From assembly GCA_028280415.1 (NCBI GenBank), contig JANQLV010000065.1:62001-126000 (forward strand): DNA of 64,000 bases, in the 5' to 3' direction. The position numbers were made by a program, and so were the translations under genes. The notes under the pieces are model-generated. The model did no database searches, was not told the DNA's origin, and worked only from the letters and a program-made list of their open reading frames with translations. Below are positions 16,735 through 27,200 of the stretch, in pieces. Positions within the stretch are counted from its first letter, which is position 1. Every line of letters begins with the position of its first letter. This DNA is from Saprospiraceae bacterium (GTDB lineage: Bacteria > Bacteroidota > Bacteroidia > Chitinophagales > Saprospiraceae).

Positions 16735-17130
16735 TTATTCGTTAATAAAAACCGGGACGCCTAGCTGGTCACCGGCTTCCAGTTCATGGCTACCTAAACC
16801 AAGGTCAATAAACCTTCTCGGATTCCCACCGATCTGTGTATACTGTGTATCTTCCGGGAATTTGATTTGCCAATAATACGCACCAGGCTCTAATTCAAAG
16901 AAAACCTTGCCCTCATCATCCGTTGGTTTTATGATCAGAAATAAAGATTCTTCATCTACAGTCTGGTCCTTGCTAAGACCTATTAATGCACCATCAACGG
17001 CTATACCTTCATAAAAGATTTCAAAACTTAGATTACCTGTCGTCGGTACAGGTTCAGGATTCGTTTCATCATTTTTCTGACAGCTTGCCAAGCTTAATAA
17101 AAGCAGCAAAAAAGCAATTGGATTTTTCAT
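16735..17130 (-). CDS. Small lipoprotein with a beta-sandwich-like domain
   Basis: A 131-residue lipoprotein, start ATG at 17130, with signal peptide MKNPIAFLLLLLSLASC and lipid Cys at 17. The mature part reads like a carboxypeptidase-regulatory or Cna-B-like beta domain: GNLSFEIFYEGIAVDGALIG, then DDEGKVFFELEPGAYYWQIKF. An in-frame ATG at 17163 would place 11 residues before the signal peptide and is unlikely. The function is unknown. Confidence 0.75.
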   Translation of the reverse strand: MKNPIAFLLLLLSLASCQKNDETNPEPVPTTGNLSFEIFYEGIAVDGALIGLSKDQTVDEESLFLIIKPTDDEGKVFFELEPGAYYWQIKFPEDTQYTQIGGNPRRFIDLGLGSHELEAGDQLGVPVFINE

Positions 17131-17424
17131 AACATTAATTTTTTTGATGAATAATAAAATCAAATGAACGGGTTTAACATCAGTTCTATAATGTTATAGT
17201 GAGTTGGAGTACTCTGGCGGAATTTTTTTTGATCTTTTTTATTGGGATGGAAAGATTTGACTATCAATCAATTTTAAGAATTGTACTATATATGCGGAAA
17301 ATCGATTAACAGTGTCGGCATGGATTGGGTGATGATCACTGGTTTTTCTAAAGACTGATCAATAGAAATGCGGCAAATGCTTATATAAGAATCAGAACAG
17401 GGTTTTAGTAGCTTCCCAAAAAGC

Positions 17425-18198
17425 TTAAAACTTCAAATGCTTGATAGTCTGTGATCTGTTGATTAATTGCTTCAAAGAATCGATTCCAATTCGCAGATGC
17501 AAATCGGCAAAATTCTTGGTGACCAGAATATCGCTGGCTTCGGTTTTTACACCTTCAGGAACCATAGGCATATCAGAAACTAATAATAAGGCACCAGCGG
17601 GGATTTGATTTTTGAAAGCAGCAATAAAAATGGTCGCAGTCTCCATATCAATACCAATCGGCCGAAGAGATTCCAGGTAACTTTTAAAATCCTCCCGGTG
17701 TTCCCAGACCCGTTTGTTAGTAGTATATATGGTTCCGGTCCAGTAATCCTGATCATATTCGCGAATGGTAGTTGAAATAGCTTTTTGCAAAGCGAAAGCG
17801 GGTAAGGCAGGGACTTCGGGAGGCAAATAATCGTTGGACGTTCCTTCACCCCGGATAGCTGCTATGGGGAGAATTAGATCGCCGACCTTGTTTTTCCTGC
17901 TTTTTAATCCACCGCATTTACCGAGAAATAAACAGGCTTTTGGCTTGATAGCTGTAAGTAAATCGATGATCGTACCGGCATTAGGGCTACCCATCCCAAA
18001 ATTAATAATCGTTATATTTTCTGCAGTTGCAGATAACATTGAACGATCCTTTCCTTTTACTTCTACATTATGCCAATCAGCGAATGTATAGACATACTTG
18101 CTGAAATTTACAAGAATGATATATTGTCCGAAGTCTTCGAGAGCTGTTCCTGTATACCTGGGTAACCAATTGTCTACTATTTCTTTTTTTGTTTTCAT
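17425..18198 (-). CDS. amn: AMP nucleosidase
   Basis: A 257-residue enzyme of the purine-nucleoside-phosphorylase fold, matching the short AMP nucleosidase of Bacteroidota. It hydrolyses AMP to adenine and ribose 5-phosphate. Visible marks are NFGMGSPNAGTIIDLL, FLGKCGGLK for the phosphate end, the substrate-binding IGIDMETATIF and the acid in LLVSDMPMVPEG. It lacks the N-terminal extension of the proteobacterial enzyme. It stands alone, with 260 and 365 bases of non-coding DNA around it. Confidence 0.85.
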   Translation of the reverse strand: MKTKKEIVDNWLPRYTGTALEDFGQYIILVNFSKYVYTFADWHNVEVKGKDRSMLSATAENITIINFGMGSPNAGTIIDLLTAIKPKACLFLGKCGGLKSRKNKVGDLILPIAAIRGEGTSNDYLPPEVPALPAFALQKAISTTIREYDQDYWTGTIYTTNKRVWEHREDFKSYLESLRPIGIDMETATIFIAAFKNQIPAGALLLVSDMPMVPEGVKTEASDILVTKNFADLHLRIGIDSLKQLINRSQTIKHLKF

Positions 18199-18563
18199 AT
18201 CTCAAAATAACAAGTCTATACTTATTTTTAATCTTTCCATCTATAAAATCCTTGCTTTAGCATTTTTGTAAACCTGACTTTATGATCAAAGTAATAGTTT
18301 TTACACGAATAAAACATTAAATCAAAGTACGGCAAGACTTCGTAATAAACTTCAAATCTCTATCCAATCACAAGGTTAATAATTTTACGATTGAGCGGGA
18401 AGGGAGGTATTACAAATACAAATCGAGCAGATTTTAGATTGACTTGTAGATGTTTTGGGCAAAATTGCGCTGTCCGGGAGATTTGTGAAAGAGGGAAAAA
18501 TCGATTTTCGTTACCCCGAATTTCGAATAGTGAAGATCGAGTAACGAAAATCGAATACAAAAA
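18199..18563. other. Intergenic region between carB and the AMP nucleosidase gene
   Basis: It contains the carB terminator (18501-18554) and, nearer 18199, the likely leftward promoter of the AMP nucleosidase gene, which I could not define. An open plus-strand frame from 18391 runs antisense into carB and is not supported. Confidence 0.5.
18501..18554 (-). terminator. Rho-independent terminator of carB
   Basis: A perfect 14-bp inverted repeat (18501-18514 with 18541-18554) with a 26-base loop. Read on the minus strand it follows the carB stop by about 9 bases and is followed by TTTTTCCC. The loop contains CGAATTTCGAA, also found in a hairpin-prone stretch at 22386-22450. Confidence 0.75.
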
Positions 18564-21380
18564 CTATCTGGTTAGGTACATTGAACGATTTCTGTCCAAT
18601 TCTCTAAAAAATGGATCAGTCGTATCTTTGATAAACCGAATAGCCTCTCCGGTAGATTTCATCTCGGGACCGAGATTCTTATCTACATTCGGGAATTTAT
18701 TGAAGGAAAATACCGGAACTTTGATGGCGTATCCATCCAGCTTTTTCTCAATATTAAAATCTTTTAACTTATGCGTACCTAACATGACATGCGTAGCAAT
18801 TTTTAGATAAGGTACTTGATATGCTTTGGCAATAAAAGGTGTTGTACGTGAAGCCCGGGGGTTTGCTTCAATTACATAAACCTTTTCATCCTTGATAGCA
18901 AACTGAATATTGATCAAGCCTTTTATCTTTAAAGCAAAAGCTAACCGTTCGGTATACTTGATCATTTGATCGATTACATTTTGCGATAGGCTATATGGAG
19001 GCAATACGGCAGAGCTATCTCCCGAGTGAATACCTGCGGGTTCGATATGCTCCATGATTCCCATAATGTGAACCTCTTCGCCATCGCAGATTGCATCTAT
19101 TTCTGCTTCTTTTGCTCTTTCCAAAAACTGGTCGATCAACACCTTATTGTCTGGCAAGTGTTTGAAGATGCTCAGTACATGTCTTTCCAGTTCCTCATCA
19201 TTAATTACAATCCGCATTCGTTGGCCTCCCAATACATAAGAAGGGCGAACAAGTACCGGATAACTTACCCGATTGGCAATAGCTAATGCCTCATCTGCAT
19301 CATCTGCTACACCGTATTTCGGATATGGAATGTCCAGTTCTTTTAAAAGATCAGAAAAACGTCCCCGGTCCTCTGCCAGATCAAGTGCATTATAACTGGA
19401 ACCAATAATGTTTACACCACTTTTGTGGAATTGCTCCGCTAGTTTCAGTGCAGTTTGACCTCCTAGCTGAACGATAACTCCTTCTGGTTTTTCTAAATCC
19501 AGAATTTCTTTGATATGTTCCCAGTATACCGGCTCAAAATATAATTTGTCAGCAACATCAAAATCGGTGGATACAGTTTCCGGATTACAATTGATCATCA
19601 CTGATTCATAACCAGCCTCTTTAATCGCAAGTAGTCCGTGTACACAGCAATAATCAAATTCGATCCCCTGACCGATTCGGTTTGGCCCGGAACCCAATAC
19701 GATTATCTTTTTCTTTTCAGAAGGGATACTTTCGTTTTCTGTATCAAAAGTAGAATAGTAATAGGGCGTTTGTGCTTCAAACTCTGCTGCACAGGTATCT
19801 ACTAATTTATATGTTCTTCGAATACCTAATTGCTTTCGCTGCCGGTTCACTTCTTTTTCATCAATACGCAATAACCAGGCAATCTGTGCATCTGAGTATC
19901 CGGTTTGTTTTAATTCTCTGAAAAAATCCTCTGGAATGTCTTCTGCTACATTAAACCGCATTAAGCGCTCTTCCATTTTTACCAGGCGCTTGATCTGCTT
20001 GATAAACCAGGGATCAATATGCGTTAGTTTTTGTACCGTTTTTTCCGGAACACCTAAGCGAAGGGCATCTTTCAGGCGATAAATACGATCATCACTCACT
20101 TGCTCCAATCGGTCGAGGATATCGGAAGTTCTGATCCATTCTTTTTTATCCGCACCAAGGCCAGTTCGGTTATTCTCTTGTGATTGACAAGCTTTTTGTA
20201 AAGCTTCCAAAAAGTTGCGACCGATTGCCATGACCTCACCTACTGATTTCATTTGTAGCCCCAGGCGGTGATCCGCACCGTGGAATTTAGCAAAGTTCCA
20301 TCTAGGCATTTTAACGATCACATAATCTAAAGTAGGTTCGAAGTAAGCAGAAGTGGTCTTGGTAATCTGATTTTTTAATTCATCCAGAGTATAACCAATA
20401 GCCAGTTTTGCTGCAATTTTGGCAATAGGATATCCGGTAGCTTTACTCGCTAATGCCGAAGAACGAGAAACCCGGGGATTAATCTCAATAACAATGAGTT
20501 CTTCCGTTTCCGGATTTTGAGAAAACTGAATATTACAACCTCCGGCAAAGTTGCCCAGAGAACGCATGGCCTGAATGGCTTCATCTCTCATTTGTTGATA
20601 AGCAGTATCGGAAAGCGTCATTGCCGGAGCTACCGTGATACTGTCTCCGGTGTGAATACCCATTGGGTCGAGATTTTCTACTGTACAGATAATCACGACA
20701 TTATCATTGGCATCGCGAAGTAATTCTAACTCAAATTCTTTCCAGCCCAGTACGGCTTTTTCCACTAAAACCTCGTGGGTTGGAGACATATCCAACCCTC
20801 TTCTCAATGCGGCATCAAATTCTTCCTCGCGGTGTACAAATCCACCTCCGGTTCCTCCTAAAGTATAAGAAGGGCGAATCACTAATGGATAACCAATTTT
20901 CTGTGCGGCGTCCTTTCCTTCTAAAAAAGAATTGGCAATGTATGAAGGAGCAACACTAAGACCAATATCAATCATATGCTTTCTGAAAGCTTCCCGATTT
21001 TCGGCAAGTTCTATGGCATCCAGATCAACACCCACTAATTGGACATTATATTTATCCCAGACACCCTGTTTACCTGCTTCAATAGCGAGATTGAGTGCAG
21101 TCTGCCCACCCATAGTCGGAAGTACGGCATCAATTTGGCGTTCTTCAAGAATCTGGACTAAGCTTTCGACAGTAAGTGGCAATAGATAAATGTGATCGGC
21201 AGTGACTGGATCAGTCATAATAGTTGCCGGATTGGAATTGATCAGGGTAACCTCTATTCCTTCTTCACGAAGAGAACGAGAAGCTTGAGTACCGGAATAA
21301 TCAAACTCGCAAGCCTGACCAATGATAATAGGTCCGCTACCGATGATGAGTATGGACTTAATCGAATTATCTTTTGGCAT
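18564..21380 (-). CDS. carB: Carbamoyl-phosphate synthase large subunit, lacking the C-terminal regulatory domain
   Basis: A 938-residue subunit that makes carbamoyl phosphate for arginine and pyrimidine synthesis using ammonia from CarA. Two ATP-grasp halves are visible: the first starts [23 protein letters not shown] with [14 protein letters not shown], and the second has [22 protein letters not shown] with [14 protein letters not shown]. It ends just after the second carboxy-phosphate unit ([26 protein letters not shown]). It therefore lacks the roughly 135-residue MGS-like domain that binds UMP, IMP and ornithine in E. coli CarB (about 1073 residues). The start is ATG at 21380; an upstream ATG at 21407 adds nine unlikely residues. 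carA is not in the window. Confidence 0.96.
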   Translation of the reverse strand: MPKDNSIKSILIIGSGPIIIGQACEFDYSGTQASRSLREEGIEVTLINSNPATIMTDPVTADHIYLLPLTVESLVQILEERQIDAVLPTMGGQTALNLAIEAGKQGVWDKYNVQLVGVDLDAIELAENREAFRKHMIDIGLSVAPSYIANSFLEGKDAAQKIGYPLVIRPSYTLGGTGGGFVHREEEFDAALRRGLDMSPTHEVLVEKAVLGWKEFELELLRDANDNVVIICTVENLDPMGIHTGDSITVAPAMTLSDTAYQQMRDEAIQAMRSLGNFAGGCNIQFSQNPETEELIVIEINPRVSRSSALASKATGYPIAKIAAKLAIGYTLDELKNQITKTTSAYFEPTLDYVIVKMPRWNFAKFHGADHRLGLQMKSVGEVMAIGRNFLEALQKACQSQENNRTGLGADKKEWIRTSDILDRLEQVSDDRIYRLKDALRLGVPEKTVQKLTHIDPWFIKQIKRLVKMEERLMRFNVAEDIPEDFFRELKQTGYSDAQIAWLLRIDEKEVNRQRKQLGIRRTYKLVDTCAAEFEAQTPYYYSTFDTENESIPSEKKKIIVLGSGPNRIGQGIEFDYCCVHGLLAIKEAGYESVMINCNPETVSTDFDVADKLYFEPVYWEHIKEILDLEKPEGVIVQLGGQTALKLAEQFHKSGVNIIGSSYNALDLAEDRGRFSDLLKELDIPYPKYGVADDADEALAIANRVSYPVLVRPSYVLGGQRMRIVINDEELERHVLSIFKHLPDNKVLIDQFLERAKEAEIDAICDGEEVHIMGIMEHIEPAGIHSGDSSAVLPPYSLSQNVIDQMIKYTERLAFALKIKGLINIQFAIKDEKVYVIEANPRASRTTPFIAKAYQVPYLKIATHVMLGTHKLKDFNIEKKLDGYAIKVPVFSFNKFPNVDKNLGPEMKSTGEAIRFIKDTTDPFFRELDRNRSMYLTR

Positions 21381-21628
21381 GAGCGTGAAACTTTTAAATA
21401 CTTCCAACTACTTATAAGTCGGAGGGTTTTTAAATTTTGGCTGCAAAGATAAGCGATGAGGGGGATAAAATGCGCGTTTAGTAATTTTTTTTATTTACGT
21501 GTATGAGATTGGCTGATATTCGCTTTTTAAACTCAACTAATAATAACCCAGGTTGTGATGAATGGGCGGAAATAAGAAGAATGAATTATAAATGCGTTGC
21601 ACAAAATGAAGAATTATTGGCTAAGCAG

Positions 21629-22327
21629 TTATTTTACGATTTCTATATCCAGATTGTTGGAATAAAACTCCATCTCGGTGATTTTGGTGAAATTCGTTTC
21701 TTTAGTTTTTATTAATTGCTTTTTGATCACCATCAAACGACCTTTACCGGGAGATAAACTGGCAATTTTCTCCGAACTCAATGCAATGGAGTTAGATGGG
21801 GTTGGCCCGGAAACAGTTATCGGGAATGCTTTATTTTGTTCATCCGTGAATAATAATACGAGTTCTTGATCTTTGCTAAGTGCTTGCCCTTCCCAAATCA
21901 GGTTTATCCCTGCTGTTTTTTTTACTATTTCTTCTTTTATGTAAAATGCAGTAATTGGTTCCATCTGGACAGTATGCTTATGGATACCGATTTGTTCGTT
22001 CCCGAATTCAAAATCATATTGAGTGCTGTAAGGAGCCGCTTTGCGAAAGCTATATCTAATGCCGTAGGACTTCCCAAGATTTTGAATTTCCATTTTATTC
22101 TTTTCAAAATTCGCCTCTTGTAAAACGATTGATCGGGCTGTAGAAATAGTATCTCCCTGTTTGAAAGAAGCTTCTGCCTTGAGCTCTTTTTCCGCTTGCA
22201 GATAGCGGACGTAAAATTTTGCGAAAATATGCTTTGCCTCTTCTTTGGTTTTTACTTTTGCTTCAGGCTGACAATTTAGAACAGGGATGATCAGTAAAAT
22301 AAAAAAAATATACTTTAGGAGTCGCAT
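21629..22327 (-). CDS. Lipoprotein of unknown function
   Basis: A 232-residue protein with a lipoprotein signal peptide (MRLLKYIFFILLIIPVLNC, lipid Cys 19). A Lys/Glu-rich helical region follows (about residues 25-95), then a beta-rich part (EQIGIHKHTVQMEPITAFYIKEE, then LSPGKGRLMVIKKQ). I recognise no family. It lies between carB and a divergent dehydrogenase gene and seems to be transcribed alone. Confidence 0.72.
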   Translation of the reverse strand: MRLLKYIFFILLIIPVLNCQPEAKVKTKEEAKHIFAKFYVRYLQAEKELKAEASFKQGDTISTARSIVLQEANFEKNKMEIQNLGKSYGIRYSFRKAAPYSTQYDFEFGNEQIGIHKHTVQMEPITAFYIKEEIVKKTAGINLIWEGQALSKDQELVLLFTDEQNKAFPITVSGPTPSNSIALSSEKIASLSPGKGRLMVIKKQLIKTKETNFTKITEMEFYSNNLDIEIVK

Positions 22328-22671
22328 GGTTTATAATCGAATTGTAGTTTATTGTTGAACTATTACATTAACATAGGGACAAAGCTTTTTTTCGATTCTA
22401 GATATTCGAATTTCGAAAAAACGGCGAAAAACGAATAACTAAAAACGATTGATATTCCTGAGGAGTCTTTAACTTCCTTTCGTTGATTGTCCCTAAGTTG
22501 ATATACCAATACATATAGTTATTAGTAATACCGGGCTTTTGAAAGAATTCAAATATAATATTAATCATTGAAAAGCAAAGTCTATACCTTTGTTACTGTT
22601 TAATTATATTCAAGGCTAAAAATATATTTTGGGCTTTTGAAGTACACCTTTTACTTGTTTAAATAGGACCG
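22328..22671. other. Divergent intergenic region with a CGAATTTCGAA repeat
   Basis: No gene is seen. A hairpin-prone stretch at 22386-22450 carries CGAATTTCGAA and imperfectly matching TATTCG/CGAATA arms, resembling the loop of the carB terminator. TACCTTTG at 22585-22592 fits a -7 promoter element for the dehydrogenase gene at 22672, without a well-placed TTTG. Confidence 0.45.
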
Positions 22672-23619
22672 ATGAAGAAAAGGGCGCTTATAACGGATGG
22701 GGTTCATCCCCTTTTACTGGAGGGATTGGAAAAACTTGGATACCAATGTGATTATCACCCTAAAATTAGTTTGGAGGAAACCAGAGCAATGATTAAACCT
22801 TATGAAGGACTTATTATTAACAGTAAAATTCTGGTGGACCAGGCATTTTTGGATAAGGCGGATCGACTGGAGTTCATTGGGCGTCTGGGTTCAGGAATGG
22901 AAATAATTGACCAAAGGTATGCAGCGCAAAAAGGAGTAGCCGTATTCAGTGCTCCTGAGGGCAATTGTAATGCGGTAGCCGAACACGCTCTTGGTATGTT
23001 ACTGGCATTGTTTAATAATTTATTGCGTAGTGACACGGAAGTTCGGAAAATGTTATGGAATCGGGAGAAAAACAGAGGAATAGAACTGATGGGACGGACT
23101 GTAGGTATCATTGGTTTCGGGCATACTGGTAGTGCTTTTGCCCGGAAATTAGCGGGTATGGGCGTTCGGGTACTGGCTTATGATAAATATAAAAAGCAAT
23201 TCGCAAAGGATTTTCCACATGTAGAAGAAGTGGGAATGGAGCGAATATTCGCCGAAGCTGATATTCTTAGTTTTCATTTACCTTTGACGGGAGAAGTTAT
23301 CCATCTGGTAAATGATGAATATTTAAGCCAATGCAAAAAGGGCGTCATATTGATTAATACTTCAAGAGGGAAAATAATCCCGACGGAAACCTTGATTAAT
23401 GGCTTGAAATCAGGAAAGATAGCCGGGGCTTGTCTGGATGTTTTCGAAAATGAGAAACCTGCTTCATTCTCGGAAGAAGAAATAAAAATGTATCAAGAGC
23501 TTTATCAATTCGAAAATACTATTTTGTCTCCTCACGTAGCGGGATGGACCATTGAGTCTAAACGTCGCTTAGCTGCTATTCTTCTGGATAAGATATCAAC
23601 TATAGTCAAAAAGCGCTAA
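22672..23619 (+). CDS. D-3-phosphoglycerate dehydrogenase-like D-2-hydroxyacid dehydrogenase
   Basis: A 315-residue NAD-dependent enzyme of the D-2-hydroxyacid dehydrogenase family, closest in look to 3-phosphoglycerate dehydrogenase, the first step of serine synthesis. The nucleotide loop is GIIGFGHTGSAFARKL. The catalytic triad is visible as Arg in NTSRGKI, Glu in CLDVFENEKP and His in LSPHVAGWT. It has no C-terminal ACT domain, so it is the short unregulated form. It is divergent from the lipoprotein gene. Exact substrate cannot be fixed from sequence, and no other serine gene is nearby. Confidence 0.85.
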   Translation: MKKRALITDGVHPLLLEGLEKLGYQCDYHPKISLEETRAMIKPYEGLIINSKILVDQAFLDKADRLEFIGRLGSGMEIIDQRYAAQKGVAVFSAPEGNCNAVAEHALGMLLALFNNLLRSDTEVRKMLWNREKNRGIELMGRTVGIIGFGHTGSAFARKLAGMGVRVLAYDKYKKQFAKDFPHVEEVGMERIFAEADILSFHLPLTGEVIHLVNDEYLSQCKKGVILINTSRGKIIPTETLINGLKSGKIAGACLDVFENEKPASFSEEEIKMYQELYQFENTILSPHVAGWTIESKRRLAAILLDKISTIVKKR

Positions 23620-24202
23620 GGCTTTTCTATCTTTGTCATATCAAAGACGAATTGATTTTTAAAGCATTTCTTATATATAAAATTGGCCAGCAAAGCTGAC
23701 AACAAAATCGTTTTCATTATCCGGGTTTTAATATTTGGATTTTTTTGAAACCTGACTTATTCTAAAAAAACGGAATTTTAAAACCGGGTTTAATTCCTAA
23801 ATTGTGCTTGGAAGTTTTTATGATGTGAAAGTTTTGCTTTTAAGTCCATTAAAACTGCTCGTTAAAGTCAATTTAACGCATTTCTAATTATCACCGTTGA
23901 ACAATACCTAATAACTGACAAGTTGTTATTTCCATCGTTGGCTATGGATGTATTCATTTGTGCCTTAAAAGAAAGGTAGCCTTCGGATTAATGTATAATA
24001 ATTTTCAGAAGCTATTTTGTGTGTCAATTTATCGACATGCATACTTCTATTTTCTTTGAAAAAAAAGTTAAATTTCTTAACATTGTGCGTTATTCCGAAA
24101 TTTGAATATATCAGCAAATTCATTACTGTTGAAAATATAAAGCGCTCCCAGTGTGAGCCTTTATTTTTTTAACAATATTTAAATGTTCAAAAACAATATT
24201 GT
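23620..24202. other. 583-base AT-rich region upstream of the TonB-receptor operon
   Basis: I see no gene. An imperfect inverted repeat at 23772-23797 (GGAATT/AATTCC with AAACC/GGTTT inside) could form a hairpin. The last 120 bases are strongly AT-rich and probably contain the operon promoter, but no clear TTTG/TAnnTTTG pair was found. The length suggests regulation or an unrecognised short element. Confidence 0.4.
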
Positions 24203-27200
24203 ATGACACGTATTTTACTACTCTCACTAAGCTTCTTATTGTTTGGTGTTTCGTTAGTTGCACAAACTTCTTCTATCTATGGAAAGGTTACCAATGAAGA
24301 GACGGGCGAAGAGCTCATCTATGCTAACCTCGTTCTTAGTAAGAATGGAGTTTTTGTAACAGGGGCATCAACAGACTTTGAAGGGAATTACAGTATTACT
24401 ATTGATCCGGGAACGTATGAGGTGAAAATCTCTTATACAGGATATACGGATAAAGTTATTACTGGTGTCCTTGTAAGACAAGGACAAGGAGTTAAACTTG
24501 ATATCCAGCTTCTGGAAGGGGTGACGGCTGATGTGGTCGAAGTGGTTGGTTACAAGGTTCCCCTTATTGATAAGGATAATACTTCTACCGGTTCGACGAT
24601 TACCAGTGCGGAAATCCGGAACCTGCCTACTAAAAACATTACAGCACTGGCAGCAACCACTGCCGGACTTTCTCAGGTAGATGAAGGGGATGCTGTGACC
24701 ATTAAGGGATCCAGATCAGATGCAACCGATTATTATATCGATGGTATTCGGGTTAGTGGTTCTTTGATTCCTCAATCAGAAATTGATCAGCTTCAGGTAA
24801 TTACCGGAGGTATTGAAGCCCAGTATGGGGACGTTACCGGAGGTATTATTTCCATTACAACCAAAGGACCTTCTTCCGAATTTACGGGAGGAGTAGAGTT
24901 AGAGACCTCCGAATTTCTTGATTCTTATGGATATCGTTTGGCTATGGCCAACCTCAGTGGGCCCATCCTTAAAAAGAAAACCGGAGAATCAATTCTCGGT
25001 TTCCGTATTTCCGGTCAGTATATTCGTCGTTTGGATGATGATCCGCCGGCAACTGATATATACATAGTAAAAGATGAGGTATTAGCTGAACTGGAAGCAA
25101 ATCCACTTAGAAGAATTGGTCAGTCTATCGTACCTGCCGGGGAATTCCTGACCAATGATGATGTTTTCACTCAGGATTTCAAACCAAATGAAGAAAATCA
25201 ACGATATGATATCACGGCTAAGATAGATGCTCGTCTTAGCGACGCAATTGATATCGCAATATTCGGGTCATACAATCGAACGGATAATCAATTTAATCCT
25301 ACTTCCGGTGCCTGGTTATTAAACTCCGGGAATAACCCAACTAATCATGACAGGCGTTATAGAGGTAATTTCCGGTTTCGCCACCGGCTAGGTGCAGGAG
25401 GGGCTGTAGCAGTGGATGATAGTGGTGAAACTGCTTCTAAAAGCTCTTTAATTAGAAATGCCCAGTATACACTTCAGTTCGGCTACGAAAAACGTTTTGG
25501 AGATCTATCTAATCCAGTACACGGAAGAAACTTTTTTGATTACGGACATGTCGGTAGATTTGATATTAACTTCCTCCCGGCAACAGATGGTCAGAGTGAC
25601 TGGTCAGGAGCTCAAGATATATTTGGATTCAGTGTAGCACATGGTGGATTTAGAGAAGAATTTGTAGGCTTCACTCCTAGTGAGATTAATCCCGGATTAG
25701 TGGCGTATAATAATGTAGTAAATATTGAGGATGCTCCTAATGAGGATGCGTTTGTTTTGATTAACGGGCAATATAATACGACAGGCCTTGGAACAGTTTG
25801 GGATACCTGGACCAATGTAAATCAGCCATATAACTTTGCCAGACAAATCGATGAGGATTTAATTACGTTTATAGCAAATAGTTCTTTTGACTTTTTGCCT
25901 GGTGGTTCTGAAAAAGGTCGTCATTCCATCCAGTTCGGAGTAATTTATGAACAAAGATTCAACAGACGGCACCAATTGAATCCGTTTGGCTTATGGCGAG
26001 TAGCCAGACAACAAGCAAATCGTCAAATCCTGGGAGTAGATACAACCAATATAATTGGAACATATACCCCAGAAGCACCTTGGGGCACTTTCCTTCCAGG
26101 AATTGAACTTCCGGAATTTGATAAATTTGTTGATGAAAATGCTGTAGCAGGTAACCTTTTTTATAGAAGAATAAGAGAGCTTACCGGCCAGGGAGTTAAT
26201 GAGTATGTAAATGTTGATGCCCTTGATCCTAGTTTACTTTCATTGGATTTATTTTCTGCACAGGAACTAAATGATGCCAATAATTTTATTCGTCTTGATT
26301 ATTGGGGATATGACTATACCGGAAATAGACTTGGTAATGATGTAGCTTTTGAAGATTTCTTTACGGCTAGAAATGCAGAGGGGATTCGAACATTCCCGGT
26401 TGCTGCGGATCAGCCAATCTATGCAGCTTTTTATGTCCAGGATAAATTTACATTCAAAGATATTATCTTCCGCGTAGGTTTACGTGTAGATCGATTTGAT
26501 GCAAATACAAAAGTGATGAGAGATCCATTTTCTTTGTATGCAATCCAGACTGCCGGAGAATTCTTTGATGGAAACCTTCCTGCAGGTGTAGAAAACGATT
26601 ATCTGGTATATACTGAAAGTGCGACTTCTGATGCGGTTAAAGCATATCGTAGAGGAGAGAACTGGTTCTTCGCTGATGGTTCTCCCGCCAATGATGGTAG
26701 AGAGATTTTTGGAACTCAGCCAGTATTTCCAAAGCATGTTCAAGATAACCCGGATATTAAAGACGAGAATTTTGATGTTAATTCTTCTTTCGAAGATTAT
26801 GAGCCACAACTTAACTGGATGCCACGTTTGGCTTTCTCTTTCCCGATTTCAGATGCAGCTAACTTCTTTGCACACTATGATATCTTGGTACAAAGACCGC
26901 CATCCAATACTCTGGCAACGGCTTTGGATTACTTTTATTTCCCGGAACGTCCGGATGTAAATAACCCAAACCTTAGACCAGAGCGTACAATTGATTACGA
27001 AGTGGGATTCCAGCAAAGACTTTCGAATAGCTCCGCAATCAAGATCGCTGCTTACTATAAAGAAATGCGTGATATGATTCAGGCTAGAACGTATTTGTTT
27101 GTACCAATCGTTAATCAATATAATAGTTCGGATAATCAGGATTTTGGTACGGTAAAAGGATTTACCTTCCAGTATGACCTGAGAAGAACGAATAATGTCC

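Noticed and set aside
18391-18810. 139-residue plus-strand frame across the carB terminator
   Set aside because: It reads through the hairpin and antisense to carB and has no domain.
21503-21715. 70-residue plus-strand frame left of the lipoprotein gene
   Set aside because: No family, and its second half is antisense to the lipoprotein coding region.
24140-24175. Hairpin plus T-run ahead of the TonB receptor gene
   Set aside because: The stem (GCTC/GAGC) is only four pairs, too weak for a terminator call.
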